Below, piece after piece: positions 23,476 through 34,130 of a DNA stretch of 64,000 bases; the stretch's first letter is position 1, and every line of letters begins with the position of its first letter. Source of the stretch: Ceratotherium simum simum (Eukaryota; Chordata; Mammalia; Perissodactyla; Rhinocerotidae). A program made the position numbers and the translations under genes. The notes under the pieces were generated by a model. It made no database searches. It was not told where the DNA came from and worked only from the letters and a program-made list of their open reading frames with translations. The stretch lies in contig NW_004454207.1 in NCBI RefSeq assembly GCF_000283155.1, positions 14,030,115 to 14,094,114 of the forward strand, written 5' to 3'.

Positions 23476-25847
23476 TAGTGATACCAAATACTGATTAATT
23501 CAAAGAATCTGTGACATGGGAACAGCGGAAGTGGTATAGAATTTATCTTCTAAACAAAGGCAATAATGGAGATGAATGGGGACTATGTAATTATACTCAG
23601 ATGACAGAAATATAAACTTTTTAAACTAAATTTTAAACATTGTAGAAAAAGAAAAATTCAGATCATGTCTATAAGGTTCAAGTTTAGACTGAATTGAGAT
23701 AAAACCAACAACCAAATTTAACAACTCACTGAAATCAAAAATAACTATTCTTTGAGGTTATTGTATGAAATTACTGATTTGAACATGCAATTAGTAATAT
23801 CTCTGTACATTGTTTAATTTTCTGAGGCACCTCTTGTTTGATTTATTTATTTTTGGTGTAGCTAAGAAATATCTCAGGTAAGACAGAACATGTGAGGTAT
23901 TACTCCACAGGAAACTGTGGAGTACACAGGTTACTTTATGAATTACCACAGTCAAGATTAATTAATGACTATTTAATCATTACAAAAAAATATCCCACTC
24001 AGGGAATCCTAGGTATATTTTTTTTCCAAGAATTTTGGACCTAAGGGAGTTTGAATTTTAGAGTCGAGTTTTCTGTTAATGTTCCTCCTGCCACAGCAGT
24101 TATGGACCTGAAACTTGGGTGTGTGAAAAGAGAACTATTCCCTTTTTTCTCCTGCCTTCCTGTGTATAGCCTAGCCCTCAAATAGGCTAGTTCATAGAGC
24201 AATGGTTAGTCCAGGGTGGACTATCAGGGGCATCACATCATATGAGGATGGAATTATAACAAACAATCATATACAAATGAAGTCAAGGTTAATGAGAGGC
24301 AGGAACACAGATGTTCTAGCTAATTCCATTCAGGTGAGTAAGTCTCCAGAGACATTTGGAAGGCGTCTTATGGTAAAAATGTTGATTAGGAAATCAGGAA
24401 TATAATTTGGATCATATATTAAAGGATTTACGTGAACTGGTGTACAAATGACAGTTTTTGGATACTGAAAATCTGCTAATTCTCCAACTTACTTTGGTCA
24501 ATTGTTGTAAGTAATAAATAATGTAGTAGATTTTCTACATTTTCTCACAGGTTTTAATACTCATTCTCATCTCTGATTGAAGGAAACCTAGGAACCCAGA
24601 GCTGGGTCATCAATTAACTTTCCTATAGATGTAGCTTTCTCGATGCTCAGCATTTGTGTTATGGACACTAAAAGAATCTGGAAATGGGCCAGTGGAATTC
24701 TAACTGAAGTGTATTATAATCATTTATGCTTTTGTATTTTATGAGCTAAATCTTGTGGGGCACAATATACTCATAAAAATATTTTGGATGGCTAATATGT
24801 CAACTTTCTGATTAGGATAATAGACATTTACAAATTGTAATATTTACCACATTTATTGATAATCCTCATTATTAATTTGGATTTTTCCGATACCTTTTAT
24901 CTGGGTTAGGAGGACTTGGGGTGATAATTGTACACCTAAAATTTTCTGTAAAAATCAGAGTTCACTAGAAGTCTTGTTCCCCAAATGAACATCGATAAAG
25001 GCAAAGGAAATTAGAAAGTAGATTAAAATAGTGGATCTCAAATATGGGGTTTCAAGCATATATTTTGGTTCATGGGAATGAAAACTGGAAGATTTTATGC
25101 AAAAATCTTGAAACTCAGTTATTTACTTGTTATTTTCCACTACATGCATGTGTTTAATTTGTTGATCTAAGTGCTGCATGACTTTAATATTTTGGTGTTC
25201 TTCTGGGACTAGTTTGGATTTCTTTCATTTCTAGACAACCTGGGCTCAGGTGAGGTTGGCACAATAGACCATCTAGACCTGTACAGTTTCGAACCAACTT
25301 CAGGATAGTTTGGCCACAGGTCCAAATGAACAAAAAGAAATACTTATGAAAAGAGATTTAAAGTCTTTTTTGAGGGAGGCATCACTGTAATTTAATCACA
25401 TACACAATATATAGCATGACATTTTCAAGAGTGGATAACTCTAAAGACAATAACTCAAAAGAGAAAAAAACAGTGATGTAATAAGCTCTTATAGTAAAGT
25501 ATAAAGGTAAGTAAAGGTAGAACTAACTTGGAAAAATCAAAAAGGAACTCTTTCTTTTTCAATAAAGTGAACCAAGTAATCTCTGGCGCCATCTTGGCTA
25601 CTCAGGTCATTAAATAGAACAATCTAGTGTGTACTCTAGTTCCCCTATTTTTGAACCCAGAATCATATTCCACTAAAAGGAAACATTTCTAATTTGGGGC
25701 ATAAAAAATAAAGATGAGCTTGGAATATCTTATTATCGCTAGAAAGCTAGGATTCATTTAGAGAAATATTTGTTAAGTGTTTATAAGGACAAAGTGGTTG
25801 ACATAGAAAGAGGGCTGCTAGTTTCCAAGTAGTAAAAATTTGACATT
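23476..25847. other. No gene; contains a perfect short hairpin
   Basis: Unique-looking AT-rich sequence. The one distinct structure is the inverted repeat at 23901-23924. A 67-codon frame at 24202-24405 has no recognisable domain. Confidence 0.45.
23901..23924. other. Perfect 10-bp hairpin with GAAA loop
   Basis: TACTCCACAG, then GAAA, then CTGTGGAGTA: arms of 10 bp pair perfectly around a 4-base loop. As RNA on the plus strand the loop would be a GNRA tetraloop. No downstream T run suggests a terminator role, and the site lies outside recognisable repeats. Confidence 0.85.
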
Positions 25848-25863
25848 AAAAAGGGATGGAATA

Positions 25864-26123
25864 GGGCTGGCCCTGTGGCTTAGCGGTTAAGTGTGTCCGC
25901 TCCACTACTGGCGACCCGGGTTCGGATCCCAGGCGTGCACTGATGCACCACTTCTCCGGCCATGCTGAGGCCACGTCCCACATACAGCAACTATAAAGAT
26001 GTGCAACTATGACATACAGCTATCTACTGGGGCTTTGGGGAAAAAAAAAAAAAAAAGGAGGAGGATTGGCATGGATGTTAGTTCAGGGTTGATCTTCCTC
26101 ACACACACAAAAAATAAATAAAT
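25864..26123 (+). mobile_element. ERE SINE, first of a tandem pair
   Basis: The head 'gggctggccctgtggcttag' is followed by the polymerase III B box 'gggttcggatccc', then 'cacatacagcaactataaag', 'ctatctactggggctttggg' and 'gttgatcttcctc', ending in a CA/AAAT-rich tail. The 16-bp sequence at 25848-25863 recurs at 26124-26139 and again at 26430-26445. Confidence 0.97.
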
Positions 26124-26139
26124 AAAAAGAGATAGAATG

Positions 26140-26429
26140 GGCCGGCCCCATGGCTTAGCAGTTAAGTGCGCACGCTCCGCTACTGGTGGCCCAGGTTCGG
26201 ATCCCGGGCGCGCACCGACACACCGCTTCTCCAGCCATGCTGAGGCGGCGTCCCACATACAGCAACTAGAAGAATGTGCACCTATGACATACAACCATAT
26301 ACTGGGGCTTTGGGGGGGAAAAAAAGGAGGAGGATTGGCAATAGATGTTAACTCAGATCCAGTCTTCCTCAGCAAAAAGAGGAGAATTAGCATGGATGTT
26401 AGCTCAGGGCTGATCTTCCTCACAAAAAA
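26140..26429 (+). mobile_element. ERE SINE, second of a tandem pair
   Basis: This copy is longer than the first because it keeps the duplicated 3' module ('cagtcttcctcagcaaaaag' followed by 'gctgatcttcctc'). The A box and B box ('aggttcggatccc') are well kept and several CpGs survive, which suggests moderate youth. It is bracketed by copies of the same 16-bp target sequence as its neighbour. A 149-codon antisense frame across both copies is SINE-derived. Confidence 0.97.
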
Positions 26430-27585
26430 AAAAAGGGATAGAATGAGTGAAGTCAATTAGAACAATGAGTTTAGAGGTCGTCCTGGTTTCATGTTACTAC
26501 TGTACAGGAGAGGGGAATTCAGAACTTGTTAAATGTCATTATAATGTATAAACTGTAGTTTATGAATTTCTAATAGTGTCTATAAAATATGTTATATATC
26601 AATTAACATAAATTAGAGAACTCCTACACTGGAATACTGATAGACCATTAGGCCGTAAAATACAGACTATAAAAATAGAAGAATAAAAACTTTAATAATG
26701 AGACTGCTGAGTGGTGGGAAGTAGAATGGGAATGTTGAATGGGAGGTAATAAAGGGGGGATTTAAAAGGACAATCTGTTGTATGGGAGAAGGGAATAGAG
26801 TAAATGTTATAGAAATAAAAGAGTGACTTTACACGTTTAAAATAAATTTTAGAGATTAGGCTGACCTTTGGGAGGAGACAGAGAGAGAGAAGAGTAAAAC
26901 AAGCAAAACTATGGAATAGCTTGCATTCTTTGGGCCACAGAAATAAAAGCTGTGAAAAACACAGTCAAGGTCAGGCTACGTAGGTAGTTATTATCCAGAT
27001 TGAGGGTGAATTGTGTATGTTCCAATTTTGTTACAGTGGCAATGGGTCCCAATCCCCATGCTAATGGAAACATGATTAAAGGAAAAATCACACTGAAGTG
27101 GTGTTTCTTGAGAAGTGAGGATAAACGTTGTCTAATTTTTTTGACCTAGAGGGAAGGTCTAGGGCCGAGTTTGGCTAAGATTTGTGCGGGAGACAGAGAA
27201 GTGATGTTATCTGGGCAATCTGAGTTATGTACAAAAAGATGAACATAAGCCAGCACACTTGATAAGGTTTCTAGGTACTGCAGACCTGCTTCTTCTCCCG
27301 CTCTCTCGGCTCCAATTACTGGAGTTTTCAAATAATGTAGTTTATCTATATTGTCTTAGACACTCCATTTGTTGGCTTCACTGCTTGGGAGAATCCCTTA
27401 GGAACTCAGCCTGGAGAAAGACTGAGTCACTTGGCTTGAGTTTAGAGTACTATAAGCAAGCAGGAAGATTGGGTCCTATCACTCAACATAGGGTGGAATA
27501 GAACAGGGAAAGAATAATCATAACGTCTTTTAGTAAATCCTCACTATCAAAAACCAAAAGGCTAAGCCAAAATAGATGCATGTAA

Positions 27586-27838
27586 GGGCTGGCCCAGTGG
27601 CATAGCAGTTAAGTTTGCACATTCCGCTTTGGTGGCCTGGGGTCCGCCAGCTCGGATCCTGGGAGCGGACCTACTCACCATTCATCAAGCCATGCTGAGA
27701 CGACGTCCCATATAGAAGAGCTACAACTCTACAACTATGATATACAACTATGTACTGGGGCTTTGGGGAGAAAAAAGAAAAAGAGGAAGATTGGCAACAG
27801 ATGTTAGCGCAGGGCCAATCTTCCTCAAAAAACTAAAA
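27586..27838 (+). mobile_element. ERE SINE
   Basis: Head 'gggctggcccagtggcatag', tRNA-like region ending near 'cagctcggatcctgg', body 'ctatgtactggggctttg' and 'agatgttagcgcagggcc', and a tail of A-rich sequence. The 13-bp flanks at 27569-27581 and 27839-27851 match at 12 positions. The tRNA part differs from the tandem pair, pointing to a different ERE subfamily. Confidence 0.95.
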
Positions 27839-27889
27839 AAAATAGATGTATAGGCTTCTTAAACATTGGCAGGTAAAAGTTTCATCTCC

Positions 27890-27985
27890 TCATATTACCT
27901 GACGTGGTAAAGTGATTCACCCAAGATCACCCAGATGCTTAATGGCAGAGCGTGCCCTTTGGTTTTTCAGTTCAGTGTTTATCTC
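27890..27985 (-). repeat. MIR SINE fragment, antisense
   Basis: 'aagtgattcacccaagatca', 'cccagatgcttaatggcag' and 'agcgtgccctttggtttttc' follow the reversed MIR core. Diverged; it abuts the ERE at 27586. Confidence 0.6.
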
Positions 27986-28609
27986 CTGTAATGAACTGCT
28001 ATGGTATTAACAAAGAACAAGCAACTTCATGTGTGATCTGAAGATGACACTGTAAATGGTAAGTTAATAGTATCCCACACACAAATGACATACAAACAAA
28101 GATAACCCAAGTTTTACAAAAGAGAGTGTAAATTGGGAGAAAAGAGTATAAATATTAATATGACTTTTATCTCAGAAATGCATAGACAGACTAATTTGTC
28201 TGAATTTTAACAAAGTTGGTTCCATTCACCATATTAATGATGTATAGAAATACCCAAATGCATCAAAATTTAATCCTGGCAAATGAGAGAGACCAGCTTG
28301 AATTAATGGAAAATCTGATTTCTAAACTATAATTAAAATTAATGGAGGTTTATTACTTTCAGGTAAACGTAGTAAGTAGTCATCAAGTAAAGTGTTTTTA
28401 TTTTTTGTTGTGCCAAATTTACTCACATCAGAATCGTTACTAATTAATATTTTATTCCATATAGGGATTACAAAAAATTTTAAAAATTGTTTGTTCTCTT
28501 TGGTATGTTAAATACCTCTCTTGCTTTTTTAACACTACTGATTTGCTTTGAAAATTGTTTTTATTAATAATTGCAAAGGTAAGCACCTCAAAACTCTGTA
28601 TTTTAATTT

Positions 28610-30331
28610 TTATGAATTATATTTTTAATAAGCTTTTATTGAACTGTAATGTACACAAAGAAAGTAGATGTCTAGCTCAATGAATTACCACAAAGCGAAT
28701 ACACACATGTAAACACTGCCCGAGTCAACAAATAATAATTTACTAGCACCTCTGAAACCCACCTCTTGCCCCTTCTTATTCACTAGTTCTTCCCTCATCA
28801 CCAATATATGAGCACTGTCCTGACGCCATAGATTAGTTTTGCCTACTTTTGAACCTTTATAAAGAGGATCATATGGTAGATATATATATATTTTTTTCTG
28901 TCTGGCTTTGTTTGCTCAACTTTGTGAGATTCATCCAGGATGTTGCATGTTGAAGTAGTTCATTCGTTTTCTTTGCCGTATAGTTTTCCATGAAATGATT
29001 ATGCCATGATTCATTGTCAGTTTTACTGTTGATGGGCATTTAGATTCTCTCCTATCTTTGGCTATTATGAATACTGCTGTTTCAAATGTTCTGGAGCAGG
29101 TCTTTTGAGGCACTTATGTGCCAGTTTCTGTTGGATACATAGATAGGAGTGTGATTGCTGGGTCAAAGTGTATGAGTATGTTCAGCTTTAGTAGATAACC
29201 AAAGTTGTTGTACCAATTTCTGCTCCCACCTGCAGTGTATTAGAATCCAGTTAGCACATATGTATGTCTTAGAATTGTCAAATTTTGTAATTTTAGCAGT
29301 TCTAGTGGGTGTGTAATAGTATGCCATTGTAGTCTGAATTTGCACTAACCTGATTACTAATGAAGTTGAGAAACATTTATATGTTTATTTTACTACTTGG
29401 ACATCCTCATTTTGAAAGGGCCTGTTCACGTTTTTCCCATTTTAACATCAACTTCTAGGTCTCTATATTTTTGATATGTAGGAATTCTTTTTGAATTATA
29501 AAGATTCTTTATATATTATATATTCTTTACATGTATATAATATATTATGGTTATGATCTCTTTGTCAGTTTTATGTGTTGCAAATATTTTCTTCCAGTCT
29601 GTGTCTTAACTTTTTGCTTTCCTAATGTCTTTTCAATAATGGAATGCCTTAATTTTAATCTAGTCCAATTTATTAATTTGCTACTTTATGGTTAGTGCTT
29701 TATGTATCCACTTAAGACATCTTTGCAAGATACTGAAGATGTAGTCTAAAATTTATTTTACCTTTCACATTTAGATTTACAATCCATGTGTTTAATTAAT
29801 TGACCCAGTGTCATTTATTGTTATAAGACGATCCCTTCCCCACTGCTCTGCACTTTTACCTTTCTGATTACTCAGGTGTCCATATATGTGTATGTCTGTT
29901 ATATACTTTCTATTATGTTCTATTGTTTTATAGGCTATCCTTGGGAGACTACCACACTCTCTTAATTACTTAAACTTCCTAACAAATCTTGATAGCAAGT
30001 GGTGTAATTCCTTCAACTTGTTTGACTCCCCAGGGATTTTATTGGCACATTACATTTCCATATAAAGTGTAGAATAATTTTATTAACTTCCACAAATAAA
30101 TTTCCACAGATGCTATGTTTATAATGGAAATTCTGTTGAATATAGATAATTTTGAAGGAGAATTGACATCTTTCAATATTTAGTATTCCAATTGATGACC
30201 ATGGTGTATTTCATTTATTTAGATCTTTTTTATCTTCTCTTAGTAATATAGTATTTTTTGTGTAGGGGTCTTGCATATAGTTTATTTGATTTATTTCTAT
30301 TTTATTGTCCTGTTGTAAGCAGTGTTGGTTT
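28610..30331 (-). mobile_element. Old L1M, 3' segment of a split element
   Basis: On the minus strand this covers the L1 3'UTR (left) and the C-terminal part of ORF2 (right). Plus-strand landmarks are 'tttttattgaactgtaatg'-like sequence, 'ttcatccaggatgttgcatg', 'gattgctgggtcaaagtgta' and 'gtagaataattttattaac'. All frames are broken. The element stops at 30331 and resumes at 32103, where the next part of ORF2 follows in order, so it was split by the insertion at 30332-32102. Confidence 0.85.
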
Positions 30332-32102
30332 AAAACAACTGTTTTAACTGTTCATTCAAAGAAAATATACATACATAGAGGTGAACATATGTTACATGTA
30401 TTGTTTGGGGAACTTGCACAAACTGAACACACCTGTGTAGCCAGTACCCATGCCAAGAAATAGAACTTTACCAGTCCAAAAGACCTCATTGTTCTTCCTT
30501 TCAGCAACTACAGTCCTAAGTGTATCCCCTATCCTGATTTTTACCAGCAGAGATTAATGTTGCCATAAAACTAGAATCATATATTTGTCCTCCTTGGTGG
30601 TTATTCTTTTGCTCAATATAGTATTAATGAGTCATGCACATCAATACATGTAATTGTAGATCATTGGTGTTAATAGTTCTATAGTATTCCATTATGAAAT
30701 GTACTACAATTAACCATTTTACTGTTGATGAGTATTTGGTACTTTGCAGGTCGGGTGTATGTTGCTGGTATTGTCACCCTTTTTATTTTAGCCAATCTGG
30801 TTGATCTGGAGCCATATTTCATTGTGGGCTTAATTTCCATTTCTTCAGTAATAATATTAAGCATTTTTCATGTGCATATTAGCTATATACATTTGTAAAT
30901 ATCTTTGTAAATTGTCTAAATCTTTTGTCAGTTTTTTTTCATTGAGTTGTAGGACTGTAGAATGCTTTATATATTCTGGATACAAATTACATTTGATATG
31001 TGCTTTGTGAATATTTTCTCCCAGTGTGTGGCTCGTACATTTTCTTCTGATGTCTTCTGTTAAGAAGTCTTTTAAAAACTATATCTAATTTATCAATTTC
31101 TTCTGTTATAGTTAATGTTTTTGTTGTCCTGTCTGAGAAAGTGTTGCCTACCTCAAGTTCATGAAGATATTTTTTACTAGTTTCTTTTAGAAGTTATATG
31201 TTTTTAGCCTATATATTTAGGTCTATGATCAATATTTGTGTATTGTATGAGGTAGAACAAAGCTTTATGATTTTTTTAATATCTGTATTCAGTTATTCTA
31301 GTGTCATTGGTTAAAATGGTATCTTTTCCCTACTGAATATTTTTGTGTGTGTGTGTGTGAGGAAGATCAGCCCTGAGCTAACCTCTATTGCCAATCCTCC
31401 TCCTTTTTTTTTTTTCCCTTTTTCTCCCCAAAGCCCAAGTAGATAGTTGTATGTCGTAGTTGCACGTCCTGCTAGTTGCTGTATGTGGGACGCCGCCTCA
31501 GCATGGCCGGACAAGTGGTGTGTTGGTGCGCGCCAGGATCCAAACCCGGGCTGCCAGTAGCAGAGCGGGCATACTTAACTACTAAGCCATGGGGCCAGGC
31601 CCCCTATTGAATTGTTTTGATGCCTTTGTCCAAAGTCATTACACTGCATGGAACATCTTTGAAATCTACAAAACAGCAAATGGAACTAATAAAAGAGTTC
31701 AGCAACGTTTCAGTATAATGAGTCAGTATACAAAAATCAATTTTTTTCTATAGATGGAACAATTGAAAAATAAATTTTGTAAAAATATTTAAAATAACAT
31801 CCAGAAATATAAAATACTTAGGATAATTTTATTATAATATGTGAAATACTTCTATATAAATATTAATATTAATACCTCTATAAAATAGGATTATTTTATA
31901 TAGTAATAATAATACATTACTTGAAAAAATTAAAGAATAACTAAATCAATGTAAATATCTACTATGTTCATGTATTGGAAAACTCATTGTTAACATATAA
32001 AATATCTTCAAATTGATTTACAGATTCAATACAATCCCAATCAAATTCCCAGTCAGTGTTTTTATAGAAATTGACCAGTTTACTTTAAATTTTATAGGGG
32101 AA
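30332..32102 (-). mobile_element. Nested L1 with 5' inversion (twin-priming structure)
   Basis: From 30332 to about 31640 this is an antisense L1 3' end: 'cacctgtgtagccagtaccc', 'cagcaactacagtcctaag', ORF2 C-terminal text. From about 31645 to 32102 the L1 text is in sense orientation ('acaaaacagcaaatggaact', 'attcaatacaatcccaatca') and comes from the ORF2 part just upstream. That is the layout produced by twin priming. The 18-bp flanks 30314-30331 and 32103-32120 match at 15 positions, all differences being transitions. An ERE interrupts it at 31340-31601. Confidence 0.88.
31340..31601 (-). mobile_element. ERE SINE, antisense, inside the nested L1
   Basis: Read from the minus strand: head near 31601 (plus 'ccatggggccaggcccc'), B box near 31547-31557, body with 'ccaaagcccaagtagatag', and tail seen as the TG-rich 'ttttgtgtgtgtgtgtgtga'. 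The flanks 31328-31338 and 31602-31612 (ccctaYtgaat) match at 10 of 11. Youngest layer at this site. Confidence 0.95.
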
Positions 32103-33245
32103 TGCAAACAGTATTGGTTTTTAAATTCCATTTTTTAATTGTTGAGGTATATAGAAATACAAATGATTTTTGAGTATTAATCTTATATTCAGGACCTTAC
32201 TAAATTATAGTTATAATAATAAACATATACTTTATACTAATGATTTATCTATATATTCTTTTGGATTTTCTAAATAATCATATTATTTTGAATAGCAAGT
32301 GTTTTATTTATTCCTTTCGAATTCTTAGGATTTTTGTTTCCTTTTCTTTCTTCATTAGCACTGACTAAGATCTCTAGTATAATATTGACTGGCTGCAGTG
32401 TTAATTGGCATTTTTATCTTATCCCTATATCAGAGGAAAATCTTTCATCATTTTATCACTAAATATGATGCTTATTCCAAAAACAACTTTTATCCAATCA
32501 GGAGGTGTCCCTCTATTTCTGGGCTGCAATAGGTTTTGTTTTTTTTTTCCTCTCATGCATCTGTTGAGAAACTATGTAAGTATTCTTTTAATATAGTGGC
32601 TTATATTGATTGATTTTCAAAGTTAAACCAACTGAGCATTCTTCTAATAAATTCAATGTGTTCTTTTTTCTTTTTGGATATCGCTAGATTTGATTTGTTA
32701 ATGCATTGTTTAGGATTTTTTGTCCATGTTCATGAGAAGGATGGGCCTTTAATTTTCCTTTCTTGTAAAGCCTTTATTATGTTTTGGTATCTGGATTATT
32801 TGGTCATAAAATTAGTTTAAAGAATTTTTCCTTTTTCCCCTATTCTTTGAAATACTTTGTTTGAGATGCATGTTATTTATTCTTAAATGTATAATATAAT
32901 TTACTGGTTGAAGTTATCTGAGCCAGAAATGTTCCTTGTGGGAAAACATCAAGTTATCATTCAATTTTGGTGGGGAATATTCAGATTTCTGTTTCTTATG
33001 GCAATTTCAGTAATTTTTCCTTTACAAGGAAATTGTGTCCATGTCACATAGTTTTTAAATGTACTGACATAAAATATTTGATAGTAATCTCTTATTTTTT
33101 GAATGTCTTCTTTCCTTCTTACGTCTTTGAGCCTCCCATTCATCTCATTTTCACTGTGCCCGAAAAAGCATCCTTGCCACTTCTTTCTTTAGAAGAGGAT
33201 TTGTTTGTGATGAATTGTGTTTCATTTGTCTGAAAATATGTTTTT
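32103..33245 (-). mobile_element. Old L1M, ORF2 middle segment (continuation of 28610-30331)
   Basis: Antisense ORF2 reverse-transcriptase region: plus-strand 'gtataatattgactggctgc', 'ttgattgattttcaaagtt', 'gctagatttgatttgttaat', 'gtccatgttcatgagaagga'. The segment encoding the catalytic F/YADD motif is visible in position but no longer encodes it. The joint with 30331 is explained by the nested insertion between them. Confidence 0.85.
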
Positions 33246-33297
33246 TCCCCAAAATCTTATTATTTTATTGAGGTCACATTGGTTTATAACATTGTGG
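33246..33297 (-). mobile_element. Tiny (about 50 bp) 5'-truncated L1 insertion
   Basis: On the minus strand it reads an L1 3' terminus with 'cctcaataaaataataag' followed by an A run (plus-strand T run at 33241-33246). The flanking host sequence 'tctgaaaatatgttttt' (33229-33245) is repeated as 'tctgaaaatgttttt' (from 33298), a target-site duplication differing by one dinucleotide. Confidence 0.75.
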
Positions 33298-34130
33298 TCT
33301 GAAAATGTTTTTATCTTACTTTCATTTTTGAAGAATATTTTACTGGAAACAGAGATATAAGTTGGCAGTCATTTCTTTCAGCCCTTTGATTATATAATCC
33401 CATTGTTTTCTGGTTTTCCTCATTTTTGTTGGGAAGTCAGCTTTCAGTCTTATTATTATTTTTTTGTGTGTGAGGAAGATCGGCCCTGAGCTAACATCTG
33501 CCAATCCTCCTTTTTTTGCTGAGGAAGACTGGCCCTGGGCTAACTTCTGTGCCCATCTTCCTCCACTTTATATGAGACGCCGCCACAGCACGGCTTTACC
33601 AGGAGTGCGTCGGTGCACACCTGGGATCCGAACCGGCGAACCCCAGGCCGCTGCAGCAGAGTGCACGCACTTAACCGCTTGCGCCACCGGGCCGGCCCCT
33701 CAGTCTTATTTTTACTCCTTTGAAGATAATATATTATTTTTCTTCCGGACACTTTAGATTTTCTTTTTTGTCTTTGGTTTTCAACAATTTTATTACAATG
33801 TGTCTAGATATGGTTTTCTTTGAATTCATTCTGCTAGAAGTTCATATTGCTTTTTTGATCTGTGGCTTGATAACTTGCACCAGATTAGGAAAATTCTCAG
33901 GAATTATCTCCTCAAATATTGCTTCTGATCCAATCCTCTCTCTGACCCACCAAATCATAGGCTCACCTCCTTTCTGGATCTTAATTCTACAAATGCTCAC
34001 TGCCTTCATAGATTTCTGATGTCCTTAAATAGACGTGAATGTTTTATAAAATATTTTATCCATATTTTCTAGTTGTTGTCAGTGGAAGAGTTGGTCTGAA
34101 TCAACCTATTCTGTCATTGGTAGAATTCAA
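33298..34130 (-). mobile_element. Old L1M fragment, antisense, interrupted by an ERE
   Basis: The plus strand shows the antisense L1M text 'tttcagccctttgattatat', 'cccattgttttctggttttc', 'caatgtgtctagatatggtt' and 'gaattatctcctcaaatatt'. It is the same part of L1 as 16560-17120. The ERE at 33455-33699 splits it. A 99-codon plus-strand frame (33720-34019) is antisense to L1 and not a gene. Confidence 0.75.
33455..33699 (-). mobile_element. ERE SINE, antisense, inside L1M
   Basis: Minus-strand head near 33699 (plus 'caccgggccggcccc'), tRNA-like part with 'gggatccgaaccggcgaa', the 'actttatatgagacgccgcc' module, and T-rich end. The 11-bp flanks 33444-33454 and 33700-33710 (tcagtcttatt) are identical. 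It belongs to the same subtype as 8781-9013 and 35914-36166, with the TTTATATGGGACGCC-type middle. Confidence 0.95.

Noticed and set aside
26007..26456. 149-codon minus-strand open frame
   Set aside because: It spans the tandem ERE pair and consists of antisense ERE translation plus poly-Phe from the A-rich tails.
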